A DNA stretch of 64,000 nucleotides, taken from positions 1 through 64,000 of the forward strand of contig UQCM01000008.1 in assembly GCA_900539525.1 (NCBI GenBank), read 5' to 3'. Numbering within the stretch: position 1 is the first letter of the stretch; each line of letters starts with the position of its first letter. The notes under the pieces are model-generated. The model saw nothing but the letters and a program-made list of their open reading frames with translations. It was not told where the DNA came from and made no database searches. The stretch comes from an uncultured Blautia sp. (GTDB lineage: Bacteria > Bacillota > Clostridia > Lachnospirales > Lachnospiraceae). A program made the position numbers and the translations under genes. Positions 8,467 to 17,621 of the stretch are shown here, in pieces.

Positions 8467-9162
8467 CTAAACGGTTACTTTCGTTCCGTTAAAATTTCCT
8501 TTCACTGTGTTCACGATGCTGTTCTCTTCATTCAAGCCGAACACCAGCATCGGCATCTTATTCTCCATGCAGAGTATAGATGCTGCCATATCCACAACGC
8601 CAAGCTTTTTGTGAATGACCTCCTGGATGGAGATCTCATCGTATTTCTTCGCATCCGGATTCTCCTTCGGGTCACTGTCATAAACACCGTCGATCGATTT
8701 CGCCAGCAGAATCACATCCGCTTCGATCTCAATGGCACGCAGCACCGTCGCCGTATCTGTTGAAAAATACGGATGGCCTGTCCCGCCTGCAAAAAAGGAT
8801 ACGATCCCTTTCTCAAAATACTTATTTACTCTGTCCTTTGCAAACAGCTTTGTAAAGGCTCCGCACGCAAATGGTGTAAGAATCTGGGTCATCATCCCCA
8901 CTGAACGGAAAATTTCAGAAACATAAATACAGTTCATCACCGTAGCCAGCATCCCGATCTGATCCGCCTTGGTACGGTCAATGTTCTCACTGGAACGTCC
9001 TCTCCAGAAATTCCCGCCACCGATAACGATTCCTACCTGAATCCCGTCATCTACCAGCTGTTTCACCTGATTGGCAACCTTTACAACGGTCGGCTCGTCA
9101 AACCCTGTCTTCTTATCGCCCGCAAGTGCTTCACCGCTCAGCTTCAGCAATACTCTCTTCAT
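8467..9162 (-). CDS. pyrH: UMP kinase
   Basis: 231-residue bacterial UMP kinase of the amino-acid kinase fold, phosphorylating UMP to UDP with ATP. LLKLSGEAL near the N-terminus, IVIGGGNFWRG, GGTGHPYFSTDTA and LLAKSIDGVYDSDP are diagnostic. The start at 9162 is preferred over 9222, since GGAG lies 7 bases upstream and known PyrH proteins begin at KRVLLKLSG. The usual upstream neighbours rpsB and tsf are absent; a promoter (9258-9286) and a repeated hairpin occupy the leader instead. Confidence 0.95.
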   Translation of the reverse strand: MKRVLLKLSGEALAGDKKTGFDEPTVVKVANQVKQLVDDGIQVGIVIGGGNFWRGRSSENIDRTKADQIGMLATVMNCIYVSEIFRSVGMMTQILTPFACGAFTKLFAKDRVNKYFEKGIVSFFAGGTGHPYFSTDTATVLRAIEIEADVILLAKSIDGVYDSDPKENPDAKKYDEISIQEVIHKKLGVVDMAASILCMENKMPMLVFGLNEENSIVNTVKGNFNGTKVTV

Positions 9163-9222
9163 CTTAATCTCCAATCCGCCGCCATGCGGCGGCATAGTCG
9201 TTCGTAAACCCGAAGGTATCAT

Positions 9223-9250
9223 GGGGCAAATGCTTTTGACCCCGACATCT
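9223..9250. repeat. GGGGCAAATGC hairpin repeat, copy 1
   Basis: A short imperfect hairpin, GGGGCAAATGCTTTTGACCCC then GACATC, lies in the pyrH leader. Near-identical copies are at 25779-25806 (asnA leader) and, inverted, at 56650-56676. The two leader copies have opposite orientation relative to their genes, which argues for a mobile or dispersed repeat rather than a shared regulatory element. Confidence 0.6.
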
Positions 9251-9257
9251 TTGTTTT

Positions 9258-9286
9258 AGTATAGCATAAATACTGCAAAACTACAA
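9258..9286 (-). promoter_or_regulatory. Candidate pyrH promoter
   Basis: Minus-strand TTGTAG (9281-9286), 17-base spacer, TATACT (9258-9263), giving a leader of roughly 90 bases that contains the GGGGCAAATGC repeat. Confidence 0.65.
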
Positions 9287-9311
9287 CTGCCTAAACATCT
9301 AAAAAATATTT

Positions 9312-10211
9312 CTATGCTTTCCGGTCCGGCAGCTGTGCCAGAATGATGGATGCAAACATGATCAGACATCCCAGGAACTCCCGTCCGCTCAGCTTCTGCC
9401 CCAGGATCAGCCAGCCGGCCAGTACAGAAATGCAGGACTCCAGGCTGAGAATCAGGGAGGCTACGGTAGGGTTCATATCCTTCTGACCCACGATCTGCAG
9501 TGTATATGCCACTCCGCAGGATAAGACTCCCGCATAAAGAATGGGCAGCCATGCTTGAATAATATCTGTCAGATGCGGCTGTTCTGTCAGCAGCATGGCA
9601 ATTCCGGAAAGGATCCCGCACACAAAAAACTGTATGCACGACATTTTAACACCATCTGTCAGAGGAGAAAAATGATCGATCACCAGAATATGCAAAGAAA
9701 ATAAAAATGCACATACCAGTACCAGGATATCTCCCGTACCGATGGAAAAAGACTCTGTGATACACAGCAGGTAAAGTCCCGCAACAGCCATAGCCACTGA
9801 CAGCCAGATCAGACGGCTGCATTTTTTCTTCAGAAAGATACCAAGCACCGGCACGATGACAATGTAACATGCCGTAATAAATCCGGCTTTTCCCACAGTG
9901 GTGTATCTGATGCCGAACTGTTGAAAATTACTGGCGGCAAACAGGCACAATCCGCAGAGAACTCCCCCCGTCAGAAGGATCTTCCGATCATGCTTCTGCT
10001 GTTCCTCTGTCTTATGTTCCGGCTTCTGATTCCTTCTGTTTAAAAACCAGATGCAGGGAATCAGTACCAGACCTCCGATGATGCTTCGCACACAGTTAAA
10101 GGTAAACGGCCCGACATATTCCATTCCGACGCTCTGTGCCACAAATGCCACGCCCCATATGGTTGCCGTCAACAATAGTATCATTGAATTTCTTAAAGAT
10201 ATTTTTTTCAT
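9312..10211 (-). CDS. EamA/DMT-family transporter
   Basis: 299-residue inner-membrane protein with ten hydrophobic segments arranged as two EamA repeats (about 5-145 and 155-292), as in drug/metabolite exporters such as YdcZ/RhaT-type carriers. The substrate cannot be told from sequence. It is the last gene of the operon that starts at 15104, lying 18 bases after the amidohydrolase, and is followed by the separate pyrH promoter. A basic segment between helices 2 and 3 (NRRNQKPEHKTEE) is probably cytosolic. Confidence 0.85.
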   Translation of the reverse strand: MKKISLRNSMILLLTATIWGVAFVAQSVGMEYVGPFTFNCVRSIIGGLVLIPCIWFLNRRNQKPEHKTEEQQKHDRKILLTGGVLCGLCLFAASNFQQFGIRYTTVGKAGFITACYIVIVPVLGIFLKKKCSRLIWLSVAMAVAGLYLLCITESFSIGTGDILVLVCAFLFSLHILVIDHFSPLTDGVKMSCIQFFVCGILSGIAMLLTEQPHLTDIIQAWLPILYAGVLSCGVAYTLQIVGQKDMNPTVASLILSLESCISVLAGWLILGQKLSGREFLGCLIMFASIILAQLPDRKA

Positions 10212-10229
10212 TTTATCTACATTCCATCC

Positions 10230-11162
10230 TTATCGTTCATTTACAGTAAATCTTTCCCGGATTTCTCTCTCTCCTGCCTCAAGATGTCTGCGAAGCGCTT
10301 CGCTTTCTCCTAAGATCTCGCAGAAAATCCTATATTCATCCTCGATTCCCTGTCCGTGGGGAACCCGGAAGGCTCCGGCATCACTCCCCAGGGCCAGTCT
10401 CACTCCCCTGTCATAGGCCAGCCGGAGATTTTCTGCGGCTGATTCATAAATCCTCTTCACTTCCACGTCCGGGAAACGTCCGCAACCGATCAGATTTCTG
10501 ATGGTGGCAATGGTAGGCACCCATACTGCCCGGCTTTCTGCCATCGCATAGATACATTCCTCATCCACATAGTTCCCATGCTCGATACTGTCCACCCCTG
10601 CCTGAACTGCATGCAGGACAGCCGGTGCTGAATTCACGTGAGCCATCACCGAAAACCCCTCCTCGTGCGCAATATGCACCATCTCCCGGATCTCATCCGG
10701 TGCCAGAGATGTGCCCGTAATCACCCCGCAATGTTCAAAATCCATGATTCCTGTAAGCATGATCTTTATAAAATCACCCTTTTCGCGTCTGACGCGCTCC
10801 ACCAGATCCCGGTATTCCTTCATCGTTTCGAATCCGAAGCCCACAATTCCTCCATAATGTCCCTTCTTATGGATGGCAAATACCGGTGTGCGGTATGTAA
10901 TCCCGTACTCCACCGCTATTTCCCGCGCATACACCGACACGCCAAGGGCGTCACCTCCATCCCGGATAAAAGTGACGCCCCGTTTCTGATATTCACGAAA
11001 CCAGATACGTATGCTTTCTTCATTTACATGATCCCTATGTAATTCAACCGCTTCTTTATAATTATACCCGTTCATAAAGATATGGGCATGACATTCACCA
11101 TACATTTTCCTGTACTCCCTATGTCTAAGATTACTGTTAAAAGCCTCGGGCAGAACTGTCAT
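10230..11162 (-). CDS. Amidohydrolase-superfamily metal-dependent hydrolase
   Basis: 310 residues with the amidohydrolase TIM-barrel ligand set: HAH near the start, Lys in FIKIMLTG (likely carboxylated), His in VMAHVNS, His in SIEHGNY and Asp in LGSDAGAF. These fit imidazolonepropionase- or prolidase-like hydrolases, but the substrate is unknown. The 11162 start overlaps the trkH stop by 4 bases (ATGA), the usual coupled arrangement. An alternative start at 11105 (MYGECHAH) has its own AGGGAG/AGG sequence and would match relatives that begin just before the HxH motif. It lies in an operon with potassium uptake genes, with no obvious functional link. Confidence 0.8.
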   Translation of the reverse strand: MTVLPEAFNSNLRHREYRKMYGECHAHIFMNGYNYKEAVELHRDHVNEESIRIWFREYQKRGVTFIRDGGDALGVSVYAREIAVEYGITYRTPVFAIHKKGHYGGIVGFGFETMKEYRDLVERVRREKGDFIKIMLTGIMDFEHCGVITGTSLAPDEIREMVHIAHEEGFSVMAHVNSAPAVLHAVQAGVDSIEHGNYVDEECIYAMAESRAVWVPTIATIRNLIGCGRFPDVEVKRIYESAAENLRLAYDRGVRLALGSDAGAFRVPHGQGIEDEYRIFCEILGESEALRRHLEAGEREIRERFTVNER

Positions 11163-12598
11163 TTCTTCCAGGTGGACGGAACAAACAGCACCAGAAGCGG
11201 CATAAGCTCCAGGCGTCCTGCCAGCATATCAAACATCAGTACGATTTTCGACAGACCGGAAAAGCTGCTGAAGTTTCCTGCCGGACCTACGACATTGAGT
11301 CCCGGTCCGATGTTATTGATCGTAGCCGCTACCGCTGTAAAGTTCGTCACCAGATCCTTCTCATCCAGTGAGATGATCAGAAGCGAGATCACAAAAATCA
11401 CAAGATAGATTACCAGAAACGCATTGACCGAGCGAACGACCTCCTGTTCCAGAGAATGTCCATCCATCTTTACTCTTCTGACGCTGCGCGGATGGCAGGT
11501 CACAGAAATCTCTTTTCCAACGCCCTTTAATAGAATCATGATCCTGGAAACCTTGATACCGCCTCCCGTGCTTCCCGCACAGGCACCGATAAACATGATC
11601 ATCACCAGAATCGTCCTGGCGAGGGGCGGCCATTGATTATAATCCACCGTAGAAAATCCCGTGGTCGTGATGATGGATCCGACCTGAAAGGCCGTATGAT
11701 GAAAAGCCTCATAAACCGACGGAAACTGCGGGATCACACTGATCGTGATCACCAGGATGGCGGCAGCAATGATACCGAAATATGTCCAGACCTCCGTACA
11801 TCGGAACGCATACCCGGGCTTTTTCTGAAGCAGCAGGTAATAAAACGTAAAATTTACGCCAAACAGGATCATAGCCACTGTCACGATCGCCTGCTGAAGA
11901 TTCGTATAGCCCGCCAGCCCGTCATTTTTGATTGCAAATCCCCCAGTGCCGGCAGAGCCGAAGCTTAAGATAAACGCATCAAATACCGGTGTTCCTGCCA
12001 GCAGCATCAAAATAATCTGCAGAATCGTCATTCCGAAATAGATCGCATACAGGATCATAGCCGTTGTCCTGATCTTTGGAACCAGCTTGCTCACACTGGG
12101 ACCGGGGCTCTCCGCACGCATGATATACATTCCGGCTCCTCCCGCCTTCATCGGAAGGATCGCCAGAATAAACACAAGAACTCCCATACCGCCGATCCAG
12201 TGTGTAAAGCTCCTCCAGAAAAGATTGGTATGCGAAAGTGCCTCCACATTTGTAAGGATACTGGAACCGGTCGTCGTAAATCCGGAAATGGTTTCAAAAA
12301 GCGCATCCACAAAGGAAGGAATATCACCGGAAATCACAAAAGGCAGTGCTCCGAAGAGACTCAGTACGATCCAGCTGAGAGATACGATCACCAGTCCGTC
12401 CCGTCCATAGATCTTTTTACTTTCAACCTTCCGTCTCGTCGCCAGAAACCCCACCATCGCACACAAAGCCATTGTCATCAGATAGGCATATCCGGCAGAC
12501 TCCCGGTAGATCAAGGATACAAGCAGCGGAAGCGCCATAAACAATGCCTCGAAATAGCAGACCCATCCCAGCATATGTATCATCATTCCGTAATTCAT
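11159..12598 (-). CDS. trkH: TrkH/KtrB-family potassium uptake channel
   Basis: 479-residue membrane protein forming the K+ pathway. Four pore-loop repeats are visible, each with the filter glycine: TTGSS, SAGTGGF, TTTGFST and GSTGGGIK. Length and the presence of trkA 13 bases upstream fit a Trk/Ktr system gated by the cytosolic nucleotide-binding subunit. The C-terminal LPLLVLFVPSTWKK is usual for the family. Confidence 0.94.
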   Translation of the reverse strand: MNYGMMIHMLGWVCYFEALFMALPLLVSLIYRESAGYAYLMTMALCAMVGFLATRRKVESKKIYGRDGLVIVSLSWIVLSLFGALPFVISGDIPSFVDALFETISGFTTTGSSILTNVEALSHTNLFWRSFTHWIGGMGVLVFILAILPMKAGGAGMYIMRAESPGPSVSKLVPKIRTTAMILYAIYFGMTILQIILMLLAGTPVFDAFILSFGSAGTGGFAIKNDGLAGYTNLQQAIVTVAMILFGVNFTFYYLLLQKKPGYAFRCTEVWTYFGIIAAAILVITISVIPQFPSVYEAFHHTAFQVGSIITTTGFSTVDYNQWPPLARTILVMIMFIGACAGSTGGGIKVSRIMILLKGVGKEISVTCHPRSVRRVKMDGHSLEQEVVRSVNAFLVIYLVIFVISLLIISLDEKDLVTNFTAVAATINNIGPGLNVVGPAGNFSSFSGLSKIVLMFDMLAGRLELMPLLVLFVPSTWKK

Positions 12599-12611
12599 AG
12601 TTCACACTCTC

Positions 12612-13976
12612 TCAATCCTTCAGTATATCACTGATATCATTCAGTCCTTTGTTTGTCGTGATCACCACCACCGTGTCGCCCATCATTAGCATATCCTTAC
12701 CATTCGGTGTAAGGATTGTCCCGTTGCGGTTAATACAGCCGATCAGAAGATGATCCTTTAGACGGAGCTTCTCAAGCGGTATATTCAAAACAGGCGCATT
12801 CTCACGGATACAGAATTCCAGTGCTTCCACCTTGTTATCGACCAGATGGTGCAGTGTTTCCACGTTACTTCCAATCGAGTTCTTCATCGCCCGTACAAAA
12901 CGCACAATATATTCTGCCGTCACATATTTCGGATAAATGATACTGTCAAGATCCAGCTTATTGATCACCTCATCAAAGGCAATACTGTTGATCTTTGTTA
13001 TGACCTTTGTCTTCGTACATTTATTTCTGGCAAAAAGAGAGAGCAGAATGTTCTCCTCGTCCATGTTCGTCAGCGTCACAAAGGAGTCTGCCTTCATCAG
13101 CCCCTCCTCCATCAGCAATGCCTGGCTGGCACCATCCCCGCAGATAATCCTGGCCCGCGGCAGAAGCTCACTCAGTTCTTCACACCTCTCCCGGTCTTTT
13201 TCAATAATCTTCACATCGATCCCCATGGAGAGCAGTTCTTTTGCCAGATAGAAGGTAACCTTTCCTCCTCCCGCGATCATGGTATCCTTTACCTGATTGG
13301 TCTGTACCTTGATCTTTTTAAAAAACTGGCTCGCCTTCTTTGGCGATGCCACCACGGAAATGACATCGCGTTCCCGAATGACAAAGCTTCCTCCCGGTAT
13401 GATTGCCTCATCTCCGCGCTCTACCGTACATACCAGAAGGTCGCTGCAGTGAAGCTTTGTGGTGATCTCACTGATCATCATATGGTTCAGGACGGAATCT
13501 TCCCTTACACGGAATTTCAGTACCTCCACGCGCCCTTTCGCAAACGTCTCAATCTTGATCGCAGAAGGGAAACGCAGGATACGGGCAATCTCCATGGCTG
13601 CCGCCGCCTCCGGATTGATCACCATGGCAAGTCCCAGTTCCTCCTGGATATAACGGATCTCCCTGTTGTATTCCGGATTTCGCACTCTGGCGATCGTCTG
13701 GCAGTTTCCTGCCTTTTTCGCGATCAGACAGCAGAGCAGATTCAGCTCATCCGAACCGCTGACCGCGATCAGCAGGTCAGCTTTCTCCACACCTGCCTCC
13801 TGCAGCACGCTATGGTCGGTTCCGCTTCCTACGATTCCCATAACATCATATTCATTTGATACTTCCTGTACGACTTCATATCTCTTATCAACGACTGTTA
13901 CATCATTATCTTCACTGCTGAGCTGCTCTGCAAGAGTAGCACCTACTTTTCCACAGCCTACAATTATAATCTTCAT
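12612..13976 (-). CDS. trkA: Trk system regulatory subunit TrkA (NAD-binding)
   Basis: 454-residue cytosolic protein built from two RCK halves. Each begins with a Rossmann glycine motif (GCGKVGATLAEQL near residue 7 and GGGKVTFYLAKEL near 237) and ends in a TrkA_C domain. It gates TrkH in response to nucleotides. It lies directly upstream of trkH and one base after tcdA. Confidence 0.95.
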   Translation of the reverse strand: MKIIIVGCGKVGATLAEQLSSEDNDVTVVDKRYEVVQEVSNEYDVMGIVGSGTDHSVLQEAGVEKADLLIAVSGSDELNLLCCLIAKKAGNCQTIARVRNPEYNREIRYIQEELGLAMVINPEAAAAMEIARILRFPSAIKIETFAKGRVEVLKFRVREDSVLNHMMISEITTKLHCSDLLVCTVERGDEAIIPGGSFVIRERDVISVVASPKKASQFFKKIKVQTNQVKDTMIAGGGKVTFYLAKELLSMGIDVKIIEKDRERCEELSELLPRARIICGDGASQALLMEEGLMKADSFVTLTNMDEENILLSLFARNKCTKTKVITKINSIAFDEVINKLDLDSIIYPKYVTAEYIVRFVRAMKNSIGSNVETLHHLVDNKVEALEFCIRENAPVLNIPLEKLRLKDHLLIGCINRNGTILTPNGKDMLMMGDTVVVITTNKGLNDISDILKD

Positions 13977-13977
13977 T

Positions 13978-14688
13978 TTACTCTCCGTATATCAAATCCC
14001 TGACAACCTCTCCCGCAAGGAGAAGCCCCGCCACTGAAGGTACAAAAGCAATACTGCCCGGCAGTGCGCGGCGGCTTCCCTCCGTGATCGTCTCCAGAGG
14101 TTTTCGGGCTTCTTCCCTGGAATATACGACCTTAAGCTTCCTGACTCCCCGCGCCTTCAGTTCCTTTCGCATCACCTTTGCAAGTGGACACACAGATGTT
14201 TTGTAAATATCCGCAACCTCAAACCTGCCGGGATCCAGCTTGTTTCCGGCACCCATACTGCTGATGACAGGAGTCCCCGCCGCCTTTGCCTGCAGAATGA
14301 TCGCAAGCTTTGCCGTCACGGTATCTACCGCATCCACCACATAGTCATATTGTGTAAAATCAAACTCCCCGGCATTTTCCGGAAGAAAAAAACATTCATG
14401 AGCGGTCACCTCGATCCCCGGATCGATGTCTCTGATCCGTTCTTTCATGACCTCAGTCTTTGCCCGTCCTATGGTAGAATGAAGCGCGATGATCTGCCTG
14501 TTGATATTCGACTCGGACACCACATCTTTGTCGATCAGATCCAGCTTTCCCACACCACATCTGGCCAGCGCCTCGGTTGTAAAGCCTCCCACACCGCCGA
14601 TGCCGAACACTGCCACTCTGCTGTTTCTCAGCTTTTCCAGTGCCTCCTCACCGATCAGAAGCCCTGTTCTGCTTAACTGCTCTTCCAT
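13978..14688 (-). CDS. tcdA: tRNA threonylcarbamoyladenosine dehydratase
   Basis: 236-residue E1-like (ThiF/MoeB superfamily) enzyme that uses ATP to cyclise t6A37 in tRNA. The glycine-rich ATP site GIGGVGGFT, the Arg finger segment NINRQIIALHSTIG, and VVDAVDTVTAKLAI are typical, as is SSMGAGNKLDP. The start at 14688 is chosen over 14745 because GGAGGCGGT lies just upstream. It sits 8 bases after the C_GCAxxG_C_C gene in the same operon. Confidence 0.9.
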   Translation of the reverse strand: MEEQLSRTGLLIGEEALEKLRNSRVAVFGIGGVGGFTTEALARCGVGKLDLIDKDVVSESNINRQIIALHSTIGRAKTEVMKERIRDIDPGIEVTAHECFFLPENAGEFDFTQYDYVVDAVDTVTAKLAIILQAKAAGTPVISSMGAGNKLDPGRFEVADIYKTSVCPLAKVMRKELKARGVRKLKVVYSREEARKPLETITEGSRRALPGSIAFVPSVAGLLLAGEVVRDLIYGE

Positions 14689-14696
14689 ACCGCCTC

Positions 14697-15104
14697 CTAC
14701 AGCTTCAGAATCTCCTGAACAAGTCTCGCTGCATCCTCGATACATCCGTCACAGCTCCTTAATACCTTTCCGGAATCCATTCCCTTAAGCTCCTTACAGA
14801 TGACACTACCGTTCTTCTGTTCGAACTTACTGACGATTCCTCTGGAAAGCTGATACGTCTTTCCCTTCGTTGTGGGATTCTCCACATTCCGGCTGCTGTT
14901 TTTTAAGCCGGCCACCATGACAGCTCCTGACACTGCACCACAGGTACACTCCATACCGCCCATTCCGGCCCCGAAGCCTTCTCCCATGGCAAACAGCACA
15001 TTCTCATCCACACCCAGCTCATCTGCAAAGGCACAGGCCACTGCCTGACAGCAGTTCAGCCCTTTTCTGTGATTCTCCAAAGCCTTCTCAACTCTATCTG
15101 ACAT
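14697..15104 (-). CDS. C_GCAxxG_C_C family protein
   Basis: 135-residue, cysteine-rich protein of the clostridial family (DUF1858-unrelated) often beside redox genes. Cysteines occur in NCCQAVACAF, in MECTCGAVSGAV, and in SCDGCIEDAA, the spacing that names the family; GFGAGMGG precedes the core. The role is unknown, though metal or cluster binding is likely. The start at 15104 has AAAAGGAGATTGGAA upstream; the longer 15128 reading has no comparable site. First gene of a six-gene operon. Confidence 0.8.
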   Translation of the reverse strand: MSDRVEKALENHRKGLNCCQAVACAFADELGVDENVLFAMGEGFGAGMGGMECTCGAVSGAVMVAGLKNSSRNVENPTTKGKTYQLSRGIVSKFEQKNGSVICKELKGMDSGKVLRSCDGCIEDAARLVQEILKL

Positions 15105-15184
15105 TTCCAATCTCCTTTTCCTGCACATAACCTCTCATCCGCCGAAACGTCTCCATTTCACGGACAACCCTTTTTTGCGACACA

Positions 15185-15222
15185 AGAAGCGATAAGGACA
15201 CGATTGTGTCCGTACCGCTTCT
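15185..15222. repeat. Long imperfect hairpin upstream of the C_GCAxxG gene
   Basis: Outer arms AGAAGCG and CGCTTCT enclose an inner stem GGACAC/GTGTCC. It lies upstream of the operon starting at 15104, and no T-run follows. It could be a leader structure or another dispersed palindrome. The rest of 15105-15301 shows nothing else recognisable. Confidence 0.5.
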
Positions 15223-15301
15223 ATCCTCTCTGATAGCAGTGTCCATTATACCACTGTTTTTCAGAATATACTATATTATTTTTCAGAACAGCAGCAAAAT
15301 G

Positions 15302-15454
15302 GTAACTGTTCAGAGTCATGCAGATTTATAAATATTTGCCTTGGGGAGCTTGCTCACCAGAGGCAAATTTTATAAATCTATAGGGCGAGAGCCCTACATG
15401 AGCAAAAGGAAAGCCTCGTAGAGGCGATTTTGCGAATGGACTCTGAATAGTTAC
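15302..15454. repeat. GTAACTGTTCAGAGTC element with terminal inverted repeats, full copy
   Basis: 153 bp. The ends GTAACTGTTCAGAGTC and GACTCTGAATAGTTAC are inverted repeats matching at 15 of 16 positions. Inside, an AT-rich hairpin (AGATTTATAAAT... and ...TATAAATCT) surrounds a GC-rich core, then comes a module reading GAGGCGATTTTGCGAATG. The left two-thirds is nearly identical to 53808-53903. It has no coding capacity, so it looks like a non-autonomous mobile element (MITE-like). Confidence 0.7.
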
Positions 15455-15473
15455 ACAAAATGAAAGTGCAAGT

Positions 15474-17537
15474 TTACTTGCTAAGGGCTGATGCGAAGTC
15501 TTCCACAAGTCCCATGAACAGCGGCGTCTGGGATGGCATATCCACGATCACATATACATAAGGGCTGTTCATATCCAGCGTCCGTATGATTTCCGGTGGT
15601 TTTACCGGAAGACTCTCGGACTTCATCGCTATATCTGTGATCGCTGCCGCCTCGGTCCCTTCTTCATTTACCTTCACTTTGACCTTCTGCGTCACACGAT
15701 CAATGCAGACCGGAAGGCTGTTCTCCATCGGCGCTGACATTTTCGAAAAGTCCGCCCTGGCATCGAACGCCCGTTCAAGACCCATCGCCTTTAACATTTC
15801 ATTCATGCTCATTCCATAGGAAATGTCCAGCACCGGCATATAGAAATCGAACTTTGCCTGCCATGCACCCGACAGGTATCGTTTCACTGCCGCTGCGTCC
15901 AGCTTTCCGGCAAATTCCCGGATGGTTCTGCCGTCTGTGGGACGAAGTGCGAGAAATACTGTTTTCCCATCATCATATGGCAGAACTGCCCCCTCTGCGC
16001 CTTCTGCCCTCACGTAATCCAGCATTCTCTCGCTGCAGAGAAACTCTGTCCTGACACTGGAACCATCCTCTTTATAGAAGGTTCTCTCCCGTGTATCTTC
16101 TGCTGAGAACTCACTGGACCATTTTGCCTTCAGATAGACTGCATTCATCAGATTCATGACCACTTCAGGGTCCAGATTCTCCTCCAGGATATCTGGAATC
16201 AGTCCCTTCGTCTTCTCACTTCCCCACTGGTTTATGGCATTTTTCATCTCATCCGAATCAATCCTTCCACTGTACACCTCGGAATCAAAATAGTCTACCA
16301 CTCCCTGCAGATAATCCCGGGAAGCGGCGAAGTCCTGATTCAGCCACACAGAATTTGCTATGGAAAGCACGGTAGAGCCTTTTGTGCTCATCAGGTGCTT
16401 TTTCAGACTGCTGCACAGTGTGTTCTTCTCCAGCATCGTCTCTGACGTACCCAGAACCTTCGCAAACTCCGTCTGCGTTTCGCCTCCTGATCCCATCGCT
16501 GCCATAGACAGAGCAAAATACGCCGATGCCGGAGAAACCACCGGATTCTTCTTTTGATTCTTCACGGCATCTGTAAGCGTCTGTTCAAATAACCGGTAGG
16601 AAAAAGCCTGTATCCCTGAATAGTCCTGTCTGCCTGCACTTCCTGCCGGATACATATTCAGGCCGTTCGTCAATGTCCGGATTCCCGCATATTCCGTAAG
16701 ACTTCTTGCTGATGTGCCATTGTTATCCAGACTGGCAGTATTCATCGCTTTCGCAAAGGAATTCGGCTCCGTATCCTTTTTTACCGACACCCGGATCTTC
16801 GTACCCTCCGGTATCTCTCCGTCTACCGGAATCAGAATATGCCATGCAATCAGATTCGCAGATCCCGATGAAGATGTAAGAAGCTGTACCTCTGTCTTGT
16901 ATTCTTTTTTCCCGTAATCGTATCTGCCGCTCATCACGCGGTATCTGTCCTGCCTTCCGCCGGATCTCACCCGGAGGACTACCAGACAGTTGTCTTTAAA
17001 ATAAGAAGCGCCAAAGCTGTCGATCGTCTTCTTAAAGCTGCCTGCCATGGAATAGTATTTCCTGTTCTCCTGATAATAAGTCTCCAGCTGCTTCCTGCTG
17101 GAAATCAGCACGCCTTCCGGATAGCCGGCACCTTTCCGGTTTCCGGCTGTAGGGATATAGAGAATCCCATCCTCCGTCTGGCACTCACCGGATTTCTGAC
17201 CTGTGCGGTCTGAAGTACTTCTGCGCTTTTTCACGATCACCGTACATTTGAGCGTCTTCTTTCCCGCCTTCGCCCGGATGACCGCCTTTCCCGCCTTCTT
17301 CGCAGTAAGGCTTCCCTTACTCGAAACCTTCACGATCCCCGGCTTCGAGCTCTTCCAGGTCACCTTTTTCTTCGTATTCTTCACCTTCAGTTTCTTCTTC
17401 TGGCCTACGGTCATGGTCAGCCTGGCAGCACTCAGCTTCGGTGCCTTTGCCTTCATCACTGCAGGCGGCATACACAAAAATGCCAGAAGCAGAATCAGGA
17501 AACCTTTCCATAGGAATCTTTTTCTCTTTTGCATCAT
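15474..17537 (-). CDS. Secreted Ig-like (BIG2)-serpin fusion protein
   Basis: 687 residues. A signal peptide (about 1-30) precedes a lysine-rich BIG2-type Ig-like domain (about 31-105; KKVTWKSSKPGIVKV), an unclassified beta-rich segment (about 130-275), and a complete serpin domain (about 305-687). Serpin signatures are NPVVSPASAYFALSMAAMG, the breach/shutter segment VMNLMNAVYLKAKW and the reactive-loop hinge EEGTEAAA at 625-632, whose small residues predict an inhibitory serpin. Counting from the hinge (P15 = Gly627) puts P1 near Glu641, with Lys639 close by, so specificity is uncertain. The start at 17537 has GGAGGGTGGAAC upstream. A promoter is at 17622-17650. It probably shields the cell from host or microbial serine proteases. 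Confidence 0.9.
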   Translation of the reverse strand: MMQKRKRFLWKGFLILLLAFLCMPPAVMKAKAPKLSAARLTMTVGQKKKLKVKNTKKKVTWKSSKPGIVKVSSKGSLTAKKAGKAVIRAKAGKKTLKCTVIVKKRRSTSDRTGQKSGECQTEDGILYIPTAGNRKGAGYPEGVLISSRKQLETYYQENRKYYSMAGSFKKTIDSFGASYFKDNCLVVLRVRSGGRQDRYRVMSGRYDYGKKEYKTEVQLLTSSSGSANLIAWHILIPVDGEIPEGTKIRVSVKKDTEPNSFAKAMNTASLDNNGTSARSLTEYAGIRTLTNGLNMYPAGSAGRQDYSGIQAFSYRLFEQTLTDAVKNQKKNPVVSPASAYFALSMAAMGSGGETQTEFAKVLGTSETMLEKNTLCSSLKKHLMSTKGSTVLSIANSVWLNQDFAASRDYLQGVVDYFDSEVYSGRIDSDEMKNAINQWGSEKTKGLIPDILEENLDPEVVMNLMNAVYLKAKWSSEFSAEDTRERTFYKEDGSSVRTEFLCSERMLDYVRAEGAEGAVLPYDDGKTVFLALRPTDGRTIREFAGKLDAAAVKRYLSGAWQAKFDFYMPVLDISYGMSMNEMLKAMGLERAFDARADFSKMSAPMENSLPVCIDRVTQKVKVKVNEEGTEAAAITDIAMKSESLPVKPPEIIRTLDMNSPYVYVIVDMPSQTPLFMGLVEDFASALSK

Positions 17538-17621
17538 GTTCCACCCTCCTTCTCTTATTCTCACACCTCTGTTTCCAACGGGATTCTAAATCACTTTTCG
17601 AAACAGTTTTTGTATGCTTCT

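Noticed and set aside
12846..13859. 337-codon open frame antisense to trkA
   Set aside because: Shadow of a well-conserved gene, with no domain or good start.
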